From the NCBI GenBank assembly GCA_030248135.1, contig JASANC010005454.1, positions 1 through 64,000 of the forward strand: a stretch of 64,000 bases of DNA. Reading direction: 5' to 3'. Source of the DNA: Theristus sp. LFF4_11 (Eukaryota; Nematoda; Chromadorea; Monhysterida; Xyalidae). This document shows positions 42,943 to 54,900 of this stretch, in pieces. The position numbers and the translations under genes are program-made. Every line of letters starts with the position of its first letter. The stretch's first letter is position 1. The notes beneath the pieces were generated by a model that saw only the letters and a list, made by a program, of their open reading frames with translations, made no database searches and was not told the DNA's origin.

Positions 42943-45900
42943 TTAATGATTTAAGGAATCAGCACTACCACCACGGTCAACGGGAGACTGTTGAGCACGC
43001 TGGGGGTCAACGATCGCAGTGGGACGTGCAACATCTAAACTATCCGTGCTGGTCGTCATCATGATTGGTTCATCATAGACCACAGGAAGTGTTCCATGGA
43101 AAGTGAATGCTTCGTCAGCCGAAGCTATTGTTTGGCTATCGTGTGAGTCATCGGGCGGATACTGATCAGTTCTCAATCGTCGCACAATGGTTTTAGTTGT
43201 GTTGCCTTCAGTGTCGACCGTTTCAAACTCTTCATATTCGCTGCGTTGTTCATCTAGTTGAGTCATGTACGTTTGGATTTGTTCATGCGACTCTGTGCCG
43301 GTAAACCGGACAGCACTGATTACAGGGTCTGTGATGCGCGTGCGCACGGTGCGCGTGATTACTTCTGTGGTCCCGTCCGGACGAATTTGAGCTGACTGGT
43401 ATGTGGTTAGCGTACAAGGATAGGGCGTTGACTGAAGTTCCGTGTGCTCTTGTGTTGGCTCAGTTGTCTGCTGATAATTTCCGTGTTCATCAAGTCCGCT
43501 TGGAAACTTAGGAAACGACTCCGCGACAGGCGTTCCAACAGTAGGTTGAAGAACGTCTTGAACATCCAGGTCTAGATTGATATCTAATGAATCGCGATCG
43601 CCTTCGTCAGCGCGCTCGTACTCTTGGTACGTTCCAACAGTATCACCACTGAGCATCCCATGTGTATCTTGACTGCCCGTCATTTCTTGACTGGACGCAG
43701 GATCTAAAACGGAATCGCTATCGCCCACGAAAGGCGGTAAAGGTGACTCTTTCACTGTTATAGAAGCGGTCGTTGTGGCATTGGTGGCTGTTGCTGACAG
43801 TTCTTCTTTTGTGGCGGCAAATTCAATCGAGTCCACTGATCGGGTGTCCGGTTCAAGGATTTCAACAGTACTTTCCGTCATTTCTGAGGTTTTGACAACT
43901 TCAAAGTCTTGCAGGGAGTCCACCTCTACATCTTCTTGGACTTTGCCAACAATTGTTCGAATGCTTTGATCTGTATGCTCTAAACTATCACGTGAACTGT
44001 GAAATTCAGGAGGAGCTATTAGTTCTGTGTCAAGGGAATCGGTACTTGTTTCCATTGTGTCAACTACTACTTGTTGTGCAGACACTGCTGTGTCCTCACG
44101 TAATGGCTGGACAACTTCGTAGGTGGAATCTGTTGCTTCCTTTGCAGGAGGCGAAACTGATCGAATAGTCGATTCATCAACGATCTCCCAATCATCACGC
44201 ACCTCTTCACGGGGTGTTTGTTCTGGCCGTCCTTCTTCATTCACACACATCACAGGGCTTGATTCAGTTGGCGTTATTGCACGTTGACCTTCTGACTCCA
44301 ATTCTTTTTCATCACCAACCGAGCTTTGCACGAGCATTGCAGTTGTGAGTTCATAGTTGCTGAGATCCATTTCAATTTCACCTTGTACACTTTCGTCGTC
44401 TTCACGTGTACTCATGTCCTCTGGCTCACTTTCTTCGTGAATATCCGATAAAATCATAATGTCCCCTGTTCCATTATTATCCGCCTGACCGTTTGCTGGT
44501 TGATCTACTGTACCATCTGCCGTTTCCACTTCTCGCTCAAGACGCTCAAATTCCGTGAGTGAGTTCAATGAACCCTGGCTAGATCTGCGTTTTACTGTTG
44601 TCATAAGAAGCTCCATTTCCGAGTTACTTAGGCTACCGTCACCTCGCAACGAAACCTCTCGTTCGAGTCGTTCAAATTCTTGAAGGCTCGATTCAGATAC
44701 ATTATCACTCGAAGCGTATCGACCATTTGCTGGTTTCTTAAATTGACCCAGGATTGCAATTGTATCACCTGTAACCGGAGAATCTGGAACAGGAGCTTCA
44801 GTTTCACCATCTGTTTCTTCACGAACGGTTTCAAGTTCTGGTTCGGGAATTTCTTGGGATCCATGATGTGATGACATTGCTTGTGCTGAGTCTGATTTTT
44901 CGGCGACGTCGCTTTTTCCATTCACTTCGTCAACAACCTTCTCTGTGCTGTCTAGTAAAACTGTTTGCTGTTCGACTGGTGGTTCTTTTGTTGGAGACCA
45001 CTTTACCTGAAGGTCAGGCGTTAAGCGCTCTGCGTATACTGGACTTTCGTCGTAACTGCTTTTATGTGATTTTACAGAAGAAGCACTACTTCGTCGAGAA
45101 AGACTGAATCTTTTTCCACTGCCGTTTGAGCGCACTGAGGACCGATCTAATGATTCAGTAGAAACTAATGTTTCTTGTTTTTCATCTTTAACCGTGTGTT
45201 TTTCTGCGTCTCTTTCTTTGTTTCCGACTTCGTGTTTGTCATCATGTTTGTCTTCCAGTCGTTCGGTGTCTAACTCGCCTTCTAGTTTTTGTTTGATGTT
45301 CTCATCAGCAGATGCGACGGATGAACCTATTTTTTCGGGAAATGACAGTTCAGTAGCAATGCTGTCGGTTGTTAGTATATGTTCTTGATATTCTTTTTTT
45401 CTTTCTTCAAATGCCAACTCGTCTGTTGGTTCTTCAATGACACGAGATTCATTTTTCAACTTGAACTGAGCTGTTGTTTTCAGTTCTTCAGCCATTCCAG
45501 TCAGAACTTCAACATTGTCTTCTTCAACCATCTCATCGCATTGTTCGTCTGTGTTTTGTGCAAGTGGGTCTTTCTCTGACACGCCTTCAAGCCGTTCTTT
45601 GATATCTTCATATGCAGTTACAACGGTTGAAGCAATTTTCTCTGTGTATGAAAGCTCAGATGTGTCCATGTCGTGCGCGGTGGGCTCTTCTACCTTGGTG
45701 GTTTCTTCTTTTTCTTCTTGCAACACGCTGTCGCTTGTTTGCTCAACAATCCGTGGTTTGTCATCTTTCTCATCTGCTTTCTTCGGTTTTTCATCTGTTT
45801 CAATCAGAGCTTTTGCATTATCTTCGTTATCAATCTGATCGTGTTTTTCGTCGGTCTTTTCTGTGATTATTTCGTTGTCCGACTCGCCTTCAAGCTTTTC

Positions 45901-48900
45901 TTTAATATTTTGTGTAAATGATTGCTCAGATTCTTCCACGTCGTGTTTAGCAGTTGTTTCTTTTTTATCCTCCATCGCAGTCTCGCGTTTCTGTTCAGCA
46001 ACGTATTGTTCGGTATCTTCCTTTTCACTGTATCCTGCTGTCCTTGGTTCTTCAGCCGTCCCAATCAGAGCTTCTCCAATGTATTGTTTATCCACTTCAT
46101 CGTATTGTTCGTCTTGTTCGTCAGTCTTTTCTGTGATCAACACTTCGTCGGACTCGCCTTCAAGCCTTTCTTTAATATCTTCGTATGCAGCCACAGCAGC
46201 TGAAGCAATTTTCTCTGTGAATGACAGCTCAGCTTTATCCATGTCGTGTTCCGCAAGCTCTTGTTTATCAGTTGTTTCTTTTTGATCCTCCACCACAGTT
46301 TCGCTTTTCTGTTCCGCAATGTATTGTTCGGTATGTTCTTTTTCATTGTATCCTGGTATCTTTGGTTTTTCAGATGTCTCAACCAAAGCTTCACCACTGT
46401 CTTTTTTATTTATTTCATCGAGGTTTTCATCAGTCTTTTCTGTGACCAACTCTTCGTCGGACTCGCCTTCAAGCCTTTCTTTAATATCTTCGTATGCAGC
46501 CACAGCAGCTGAAGCAATTTTCTCTGTGAATGACAGCTCAGCTTCATCCATGTCGTGTTCCGCAAGCTCTTGTTTAGCAGTTGTCTCTTTTTGATCCTTC
46601 GCCACAGTTTCGCTTGTCTGTTCCGCAATGTATTGTTCGGTATCTTCTTTTTCACTGTATCGTGGTATTTTTGGTTCTTCAGCTGTCTCAACCAGAGCTT
46701 CTCCACTGTCTTTTTTATCCATTTCATCGAGGTTTTCATCAGTTTTTTCTGTGATCAACTCTTCGTCGGACTCGCCTTCAAGCCTTTCTTTAATATCTTC
46801 GTATGCAGCCACAGCAGCTGAAGCAATTTTCTCTGTGAATGACAGCTCAGATTCATCCATGTCGTGTTCCGCAAGCTCTTGTTCAGCAGTTGTTTCTTTT
46901 TGATCTTCCACCACAGTTTCGCTTTTCTGTTCCGCAATGTATTGTTCGGTATCTTCTATTTCACTGTATCCTGGTATCTTTGGTTCTTCAGCTATCTCAG
47001 TCAGAGCTTCTCCATTGTCTTTTTTATCCACTTCATCGAGGTTTTCATCGGTCTTTTCTGTGACCAACTCTTCGTCGGACTCACCTTCAAACCTTTCTTT
47101 AATATCTTCGTATGCAGCCACAGCTGCTGAAGCAATTTTCTCTGTGAATGGCAGCTCAGATTCATCCATGTCGTGTTCCGCAAGCTCTTGTTTATCAGTT
47201 GTTTCTTTTTGATCCTCCACCACAGTTTCGCTTTTCTGTTCCGCAATGTATTGTTCGGTATGTTCTTCTTCATTGTATCCTGGTATCTTTGGTTTTTCAG
47301 ATGTCTCAACCAAAGCTTCACCACTGTCTTTTTTATTTATTTCATCGAGGTTTTCATCAGTCTTTTCTGTGACCAACTCTTCGTCGGACTCGCCTTCAAG
47401 CCTTTCTTTAATATCTTCGTATGCAGCCACAGCAGCTGAAGCAATTTTCTCTGTGAATGACAGCTCAGCTTCATCCATGTCGTGTTCCGCAAGCTCTTGT
47501 TTAGCAGTTGTCTCTTGATCCTTCGCCACAGTTTCGCTTTTCTGTTCCGCAATGTATTGTTCGGTATCTTCTTTTTCACTGTATCGTGGTATTTTTGGTT
47601 CTTCAGCTGTCTCAACCAGAGCTTCTCCACTGTCTTTTTTATCCATTTCATCGAGGTTTTCATCAGTTTTTTCTGTGATCAACTCTTCGTCGGACTCGCC
47701 TTCAAGTCTTTCTTTAATATCTTCGTATGCAGCCACAGCAGCTGAAGCAATTTTCTCTGTGAATGACAGCTCAGATTTATCCATGTCATGTTCCGCAAGC
47801 TCTTGTTCAGCAGTTGTTTCTTTTTGATCTTCCACCACAGTTTCGCTTTTCTGTTCCGCAATGTATTGTTCGGTATCTTCTATTTCACTGTATCCTGGTA
47901 TCTTTGGTTCTTCAGTTATCTCAGTCAGAGCTCCATTGTCTTTTTTATCCACTTCATCGAGGTTTTCATCAGTCTTTTCTGTGACCAACTCTTCGTCGGA
48001 CTCGCCTTCAAACCTTTCTTTAATATCTTCGTATGCAGCCACAGCAGCTGAAGCAATTTTCTCTGTGAATGACAGCTCAGATTCATCCATGCCGTGTTCC
48101 GTAAGCTCTTGTTTAGCAGTTGTTTCTTTTTGATCCTCCGCCACAGTTTCGGTTTTCTGTTCCGCAATGTATTGTTCGGTATCTTCTTTTTCACTGTATC
48201 CTACTGTTTTTGGTTCTTCAGCTGTCTCACTCAGAGTTTCGCCACTGTCTTTTTTATGCAGTTCATCGGGTTGTTCGTCAACATTTACTGCGGCTACCTC
48301 TTCGTCGGACTCGCCTTCAAGCCTTTCTTTGATATCGTCATGTGCAGACACAGCAGCGGAAGCAATTTTCTCTGTAAAAGATAATTCAGATGCATCCATG
48401 CCGGGCTCTGCAGGATCTTGTTTAGCAATTCCGTCTTTCTGACTTTCTTGGGCCCCTTCGTGTCCTCTAAGTTTTCCATAAGCTGCAGCAGCGGTTGCTG
48501 TCGCTGCCGCAGCAGCCGGTGCAAATGCAGAAGCAGTAGCGGTGCCTGCTGCTGTGGCACCGCTTGCGCCAGCCGCTACAATTGTTCCACCAATGACTGC
48601 TGGACCAGCGAACGCAGCTGCACCAACTGCAGCAACTCCAACTGCAGCCATCTTTGCATAAGTGCCAACTGTATAACTAGTTGGTTCTTCATGCTCCGCT
48701 TCACTCTCAGCTGCAAGCATATCAATATCTGCAGGTGGGACTGGGCTTGTCGGCCGTTCAGGGTCGACTATGGGTTCCTTCAATACCAGATCTCCTGGAG
48801 ATTCACTCTGGACGTGATCACTCGTGATGGTCGGTGATGGGGCTATGGATGACTCAGAGCCTTCCAAGATTTCTTCAAGTTCTGCACTTCCTTGAGATAC

Positions 48901-51900
48901 CAATCCTTGGCGCGCTGATGAAGAATATGGCTGTGGGTCTTCCAAGTCCGCTTTCGCTGTAAACGCACGATCCGATTGAACTGGACTAGCACCTGAACTT
49001 TCTGGCGACTCTGTTGTAGGGACACGCTCAAGAGTCTTGAAAGCTGGCTCTATTATTGTTCGATCATCATCTGTTTCTTCATCCAGAGTATGCGTTACTG
49101 TTTCTGTATCTGACATGTCTCCACCATGACTTGTTGTGTGGCTGAGCACACTGAGTCGACTTGGTGGTGTCACGTAATCGTGACTAGTGAATGAATCTTG
49201 AGTTGATAAAGCGGTGTCATAAGCATCCTGAGATGTGGCGCACGTTTCAAACTCTGTACTGCTTCTACCTTCGTTCGCTGTCATAAACGCAGTCGATGCC
49301 ATGCTGTCGTCTGTTTCCGAGAATTTCATACCCATAGTAGGCTCTGTGTCAGTACTTGACTTCTGTGCATCTTCAAGAACATTAGATACCAAATGGGATG
49401 GTACTGTTGAATTATCAGGCGATGGAAGCGCTTCGACACCAGCTGATGTTGTAATTTTTTCTTCAGTGGGTGTTTCCGATTTTTCTTCAGTCGGGGACGC
49501 GGTAGTTTCTTTCTCAGCTTCTGTTGACACAGCTGCATAACCACTGCGTTTTGTGCTGAGTTTAGTTAGTGCTACACGCGCCGACTCTCGTATACCAGCT
49601 AGGAAACCAAGTTTAGTTGGGCTGCCAAGCAGTTTGCTTGGTGAAATTAGTTCGGAGCTTTCTTCTGTTTCTGAACCGCTTTCACTTTCTTCAACTATTT
49701 CAACTTCGGTATATTGCTCTGTTTCGACTTCAAGTTCAGTTTCTGTTGCTTGATTCTCATCTGTTTCTTTTGAAGCGGTTGGCGTGAATTCAGAAAGTTT
49801 TTCAGTTGTTTCCCCATCTTCTTTTATAACTGACTCAAAAGAGACTTGCTCCAATTGGCTTGAACGTGCAGTGCAAGCTTCAAGTTCTTGCTCTCTTTGA
49901 AACGTGGTAGCAGGCTGAATTTCATCGTGTGATTCTGTTATAACCAGATATTCGTCCTCTGCAAAATCTTCATTTGGTTTTTCTGATGCAATTTTTTCAT
50001 ACGCAGCAGCGCCAAGCACAACGGGCGCTGCAATAGCTGCCGCAGCGCCCATACCGACAGTTTTGGCGGCTGACTTTACTCGCTGGCTAAATGACGTTTG
50101 TTCTGAAATTGGTTCTTCGTCATCTGTACGTTGTTGTATGTCCGATAATTGACTGTGAAGTGGCACGTCTTGGTAATCCACTGTTTTTGTGCTTAATTCG
50201 ACGTCCAGAACTGTGTGTAATTTGGTAGTTTCAGATGAGTCGTCCTCAGTCTCAATTTCTGTTTCTTTAACTTCAATTTCTGACGCTTCACCCAAGGGTA
50301 TTTTGACTTCCGATGCTGCTGCTTGTTCGTCACGCAAAGTGTGATCATGTGTGCTGGTGACAGCTTCTGATGTTTTAATTACTATGGAATCTTCATCACA
50401 AACGTCGACAATGCTTTCATCTTGTGCTTCGGGTTGTGTCTCATTTGCCTTGGTAGATTTTTCCGTGGCTAAACTTTTTTCTCCTTCTTGATGTAGAACA
50501 TCATGGATCAATTCAGTTGTATCAGGTGAGGCCAATTCAGCAGTGTGGTCATCGGCTATTTCTGCGGAGGTTTGTAATTCGCTGGTCTGTTTATTTTCTA
50601 GTTTAACTTTTCCAGGGGTGTCCTCATCTGTTTTTTCAACTTCAAATCCTGTTGTTTCATCAAACACGTGACCCTTGATATCCGATATTGTTTCACGTTC
50701 GTCTTGAGAAGCCTTATCCAGTTTGCTGGTGCCAACTTCATGGGTTGTTTCAGTTGCTGTGGAATCCTCATCACAAACGGTTACAGCAGGTTTTTCTTTT
50801 TTGGTTAGTTCATCATTGGCAGTTTCTTCTCTGACCAACAAATCTTCTTTTTCTTGCTGTTGAACATCATCATGAATCAATTCAGTTGTAATAGGGGAGG
50901 TCAATACACCCGAAGCACTTTCGACTATTTCTGCTGATGTTTCTGCTTCGCTGAATATGGGTTGTTTAAATTCTGATTCAACTTGTCCAGAAGTGTTTTC
51001 GTCTGTTTCTTTAACTTTGATTTTTGCCGTTTCACCACACACATCGTCAGTCTGTACATTCAATGCTGCATCATGTTCGTCATCAGAAATATGACGTTGT
51101 ATGTTGGTGACAACTTCTGTGGTTGTTTCAACTAGTGTCGAATCTTCATCACAGACGGCTACAATGCTTTCGTTTTGTTTTTCGGGTTGTTTCTCATTTC
51201 CCTTGATAGTTTCGTCCGTGACCAAAATTTCTTCGTCTTGCTGTGGAACGAAGTTAATCAGTCCAGCGGTAGCAGGTGTGGCCACTTGAATAGAGTCGGC
51301 ATCAGCTATTTCTCCGGATGTTTCCGTTTCGCTGAGTGTGGACTGTTCAATTTCCAGTTCAACTTGTCTAGGAGTGTCTTTTGTTTCTTTAAATTCGATT
51401 TCTGCTGCTGCTGCTTTGTCGTCATGCAAAGTGTGATCATGGATGCTGGTGACAGCTTGTGATGTTGTTTCAATTGCTGTGGAATCTTCATCACAAACAG
51501 CGACAATGCTTTCATCTTGTGCTTCAGATTGTGTCTCATTTGCCTTGACAGATTCTACCGTGGCTACACTTTCTTCTCTTTTTTGATGTAGAATGTCATG
51601 GATCAGTTCAGTTGTATCAGGTGAGGCCAATTCAGCAATGTGGTCATCAGCTATTTCTGCAGAGGTTTGTGATTCGCTGGTCTGTTTATTTTCTACTTTA
51701 ACTTTCCCAAAGGTGTCCTTATCTGTTTCTTCAACTTTAAGTCCTGCTGTTTCACCAACCACGTGACTTTTGATATCCGATATTGTTTCATGTTCGTCTT
51801 GGGAAGTGTGCACCTGTGTGGTGGTGATAACTTCTGTGGTCGTTTCAATTGTTGTGGAATCATCTTCACAAACGGGCGCAACGGATTTTTCTTGTTGTTC

Positions 51901-54900
51901 ACTCAGTTCATCATTTGCATTGGTAGCTTCTTCTGCGGCAATCGTTACTCCTTTTTCATGCTGTTGAACATCATGAATTAGTTCAGTTGTACCAGGTGAG
52001 GCCAACACAGCAGAATCACTTTCGACTGGTTCTGCGGATGTTGATGCTTCGCTAAGCATGAATTGTTCGAGTTCTGATTCAACTTGTCCGGAAGTATTTA
52101 CTTCTGTTTCTTTCATTCCGATTCTTGACGCTTCACCAAACGCATCTTGAGTCTTTATATCCGATGCTGCTTCATGCTCGTCATCGGATATGTGATACTG
52201 TTTGCTGGTGAAAACCTCTGCGGTTGTTTTAGTTGCTGTGGAATCTTCATCACAAACTGGTACAGTCGTTTCTTCTTGTTTTTCGACTAATTTTTCATAT
52301 GCTGCCGCTCCTAAAACTATTGGAGCTGCAAATCCAGCTGCAACTCCAATACCGACTGTTTTTGCCGCAGATTTCACTCGATGGCCGAAGGGCACCCGTT
52401 CTTGTTCTTTTTCTTCTTCATCCGCACGAACTTTGTCGTCCTGTTGTAGTAGTGATTCCTGCACTTCAACTTCTAATGAAGAAATATTAATAGCATTCTG
52501 TATTGTTTCTGCTGCGTCTACGTTCATTTCATTGGTTGTATCATGATAATGTGGTTTTTCAATTTTTTCAGTGAGTTTTTCTGGAGAGAACATTTCTTTT
52601 TCGTGCACGTGTGGAATTGTGTCTTCGGTTTCTTCTTCTGATTGCATTAAGGATTTATTTTCACTGAGTTCAATTTTTTCAGACGCAGCTGTAACGCCAG
52701 GAGGACATTCATCTGATAATTGTGATTCAGATCTGATAATCAGGCTGTCAGAATCAAATGCGGCGTCAGGTTTGCTCTCAATGTCTTGCTTTTTCGCAGA
52801 TCCCACTGATGCGAGCTCTTCAGATTTGTCGGTTTGTTTTTGTGTATCAATTTGATTCTCCAATTTTGTGACTGTTGTTGATAAGAAAGCCTCTTTTTGT
52901 TCATCAGCAACAGCTTCTTCTGTTTCGCTGTCGGGGTATTGTTCAAATTTTTGTTCGGCAGGTTCCCGTTGCATTTCCGTGATATCATTTGCTTCCTTTC
53001 CAATGATTTCAGAAGTGAATTTTAGCTCAACATCAGTTTTTTGTTCTGGACTAGAAGAAGCTATCATTTGGGATGGAAAGTCGGTTGCGGCTTCAGATTC
53101 GTCATCGGAGAAATGGTACTGTATTGTAGTGACAGTCTTTGTGGTCGTTTTTTCCGTCGTCAAATTTTCTTCAGCAAGGGGTGCAGCGTCTTCGTTTTGT
53201 CCTTCGATATCTTCATTGGCACCAAGTTCTTGTTTCTGTTCTGGTTGTTTTTGTTGGTCGGTTTCATCGATTGCTACTTTTTGTTTGTATTCGGTCGTGA
53301 CATTGGTTGTGGTACGGCTTTGCGGATAATCAGTTTGTTCAATACCTTGGTCTGATCCCGATACTGCATCTTCTGCCTGTGCGTCTTTGCCAGTTGAATC
53401 ATGTTCTTCATCGGAAATGTGGTATTGCGCAGTGGTTACAAGTTCGGCAGTTTCTACCGCGGTGGAATCCTTTTCATCGACTGCGGCAATGTTACGTTCG
53501 TCTTGTTTTTCGGTTAATTTATCATAAGCCGCCGCACCCAAAACAATCGGAGCTGCGAATCCAGCTGCTACTCCCATACCAACGGTTTTAGCAGTTGTTT
53601 TTACGCGCTCGCTAAACGGCAAACCGCCTTCCTCGTCTTCGTCATCTTCCAAGTGTTGTTCTCGTACTGCTTCTTTAGCTTGTGTTTTCGTTTCAATTGA
53701 CGTTGTGTCCGTATTTAATTGGGTGAATTTTTCCGTGATCTGGCTTTCTTCTTGTTTGTCTGCTTCAGTTGATGTGTCAGTTTCTATCTCAGATTTCTTT
53801 GCTTTGTCTGTTGCTCCATCATGGTAAGTTTCAGGTTGGTCAGTTTCTGCGGCTGATTTCAGTTGTTCTGTAAACGAAAAGCCACTCTCAGATTCAACCG
53901 TTTTTGCAGCATTATTATCATCCGAATACTTTGCATCATCTCTAATCGGATGTGGTCCAACATCATCATCACACAATGCTGTGGTTTTTGTGGGACTTCC
54001 TGCACTTTTGCTATCGATAATTTGGTTCACTGAATCATCGTGAAGTGATTCAACAGTAGTTTGCAAAATGTCATCGTGTAGCGATTTTAAGTTGTCAGAA
54101 TCATTTTTTTCTGAAGTTTCATATCGAGTTCCAATGCCTGACTCTTCATCACGGGTGATTAAATCGTCAGGAACTTCACTGGATCTGTCATAACCTTGTT
54201 CGACACCTTCTACTTCAAACGAATCCGGTGTTTTTCGAAATGATGCGAGTTCCTGTGGTGCTTCGAGTCTCAGTAGTTCAATATCAGTTTGCTCGGTCAC
54301 AACAGTTTGCGAATGCGCTTGTTTTTCAAATTCAGCAATTTTTTCTTGAAACTCTTTCGCGTGCTTTGTTTCCGGCGACCGTGTCAACGGTTTCTCTGTT
54401 GCTTCATCCGACTTTTGTGAATCGGTTGAGAACTGTTCAAATGCGCGTATCCGGTTTTTCACTGAGCCGAATATGGGCTGCTCTGGTTTGTCATCATCAG
54501 TTGCGTCACCTAGTGCTTCTTCGGCCGCACGTTCCTCATCGGAAGTCGCTTCAAGTAATGCCGTCTCTTCAGTCGGCGACGATCCAACTGGTATTTTCAT
54601 CGGAACAGTGCCAAGTCGGGTCAACTGACCGGTTCCGCCTTCGCCGTTCGTTGTTGGATACAGTTCTTCCATGGGAGAAGTTTCCAACGATTGACCGGGT
54701 GATATGGAGTTGTCGTCGCCATCAGGAGGCGACATTAGCGGGGGTGAAGCGCCGGGCGGGGGGTGCTTTTCTAGAATTATTGCGCGTGTATATGAATGAG
54801 TAGGAATCCTATCAGAAAGAACAGGGGAACTAGTGACACTATCATGAGGTGAACGATCAGAAGCGGTTGTTTTTACGTCGGTCGATGCCAGTGCCGCTTC

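Noticed and set aside
46137..48560. Plus-strand and alternative minus-strand frames repeated every 309 bp
   Set aside because: They are shadows of coding array B. The real frame is the uninterrupted minus-strand one.
54228..54803. 191-codon plus-strand frame
   Set aside because: It is antisense to the giant exon; its length is explained by the codon bias of the opposite strand.
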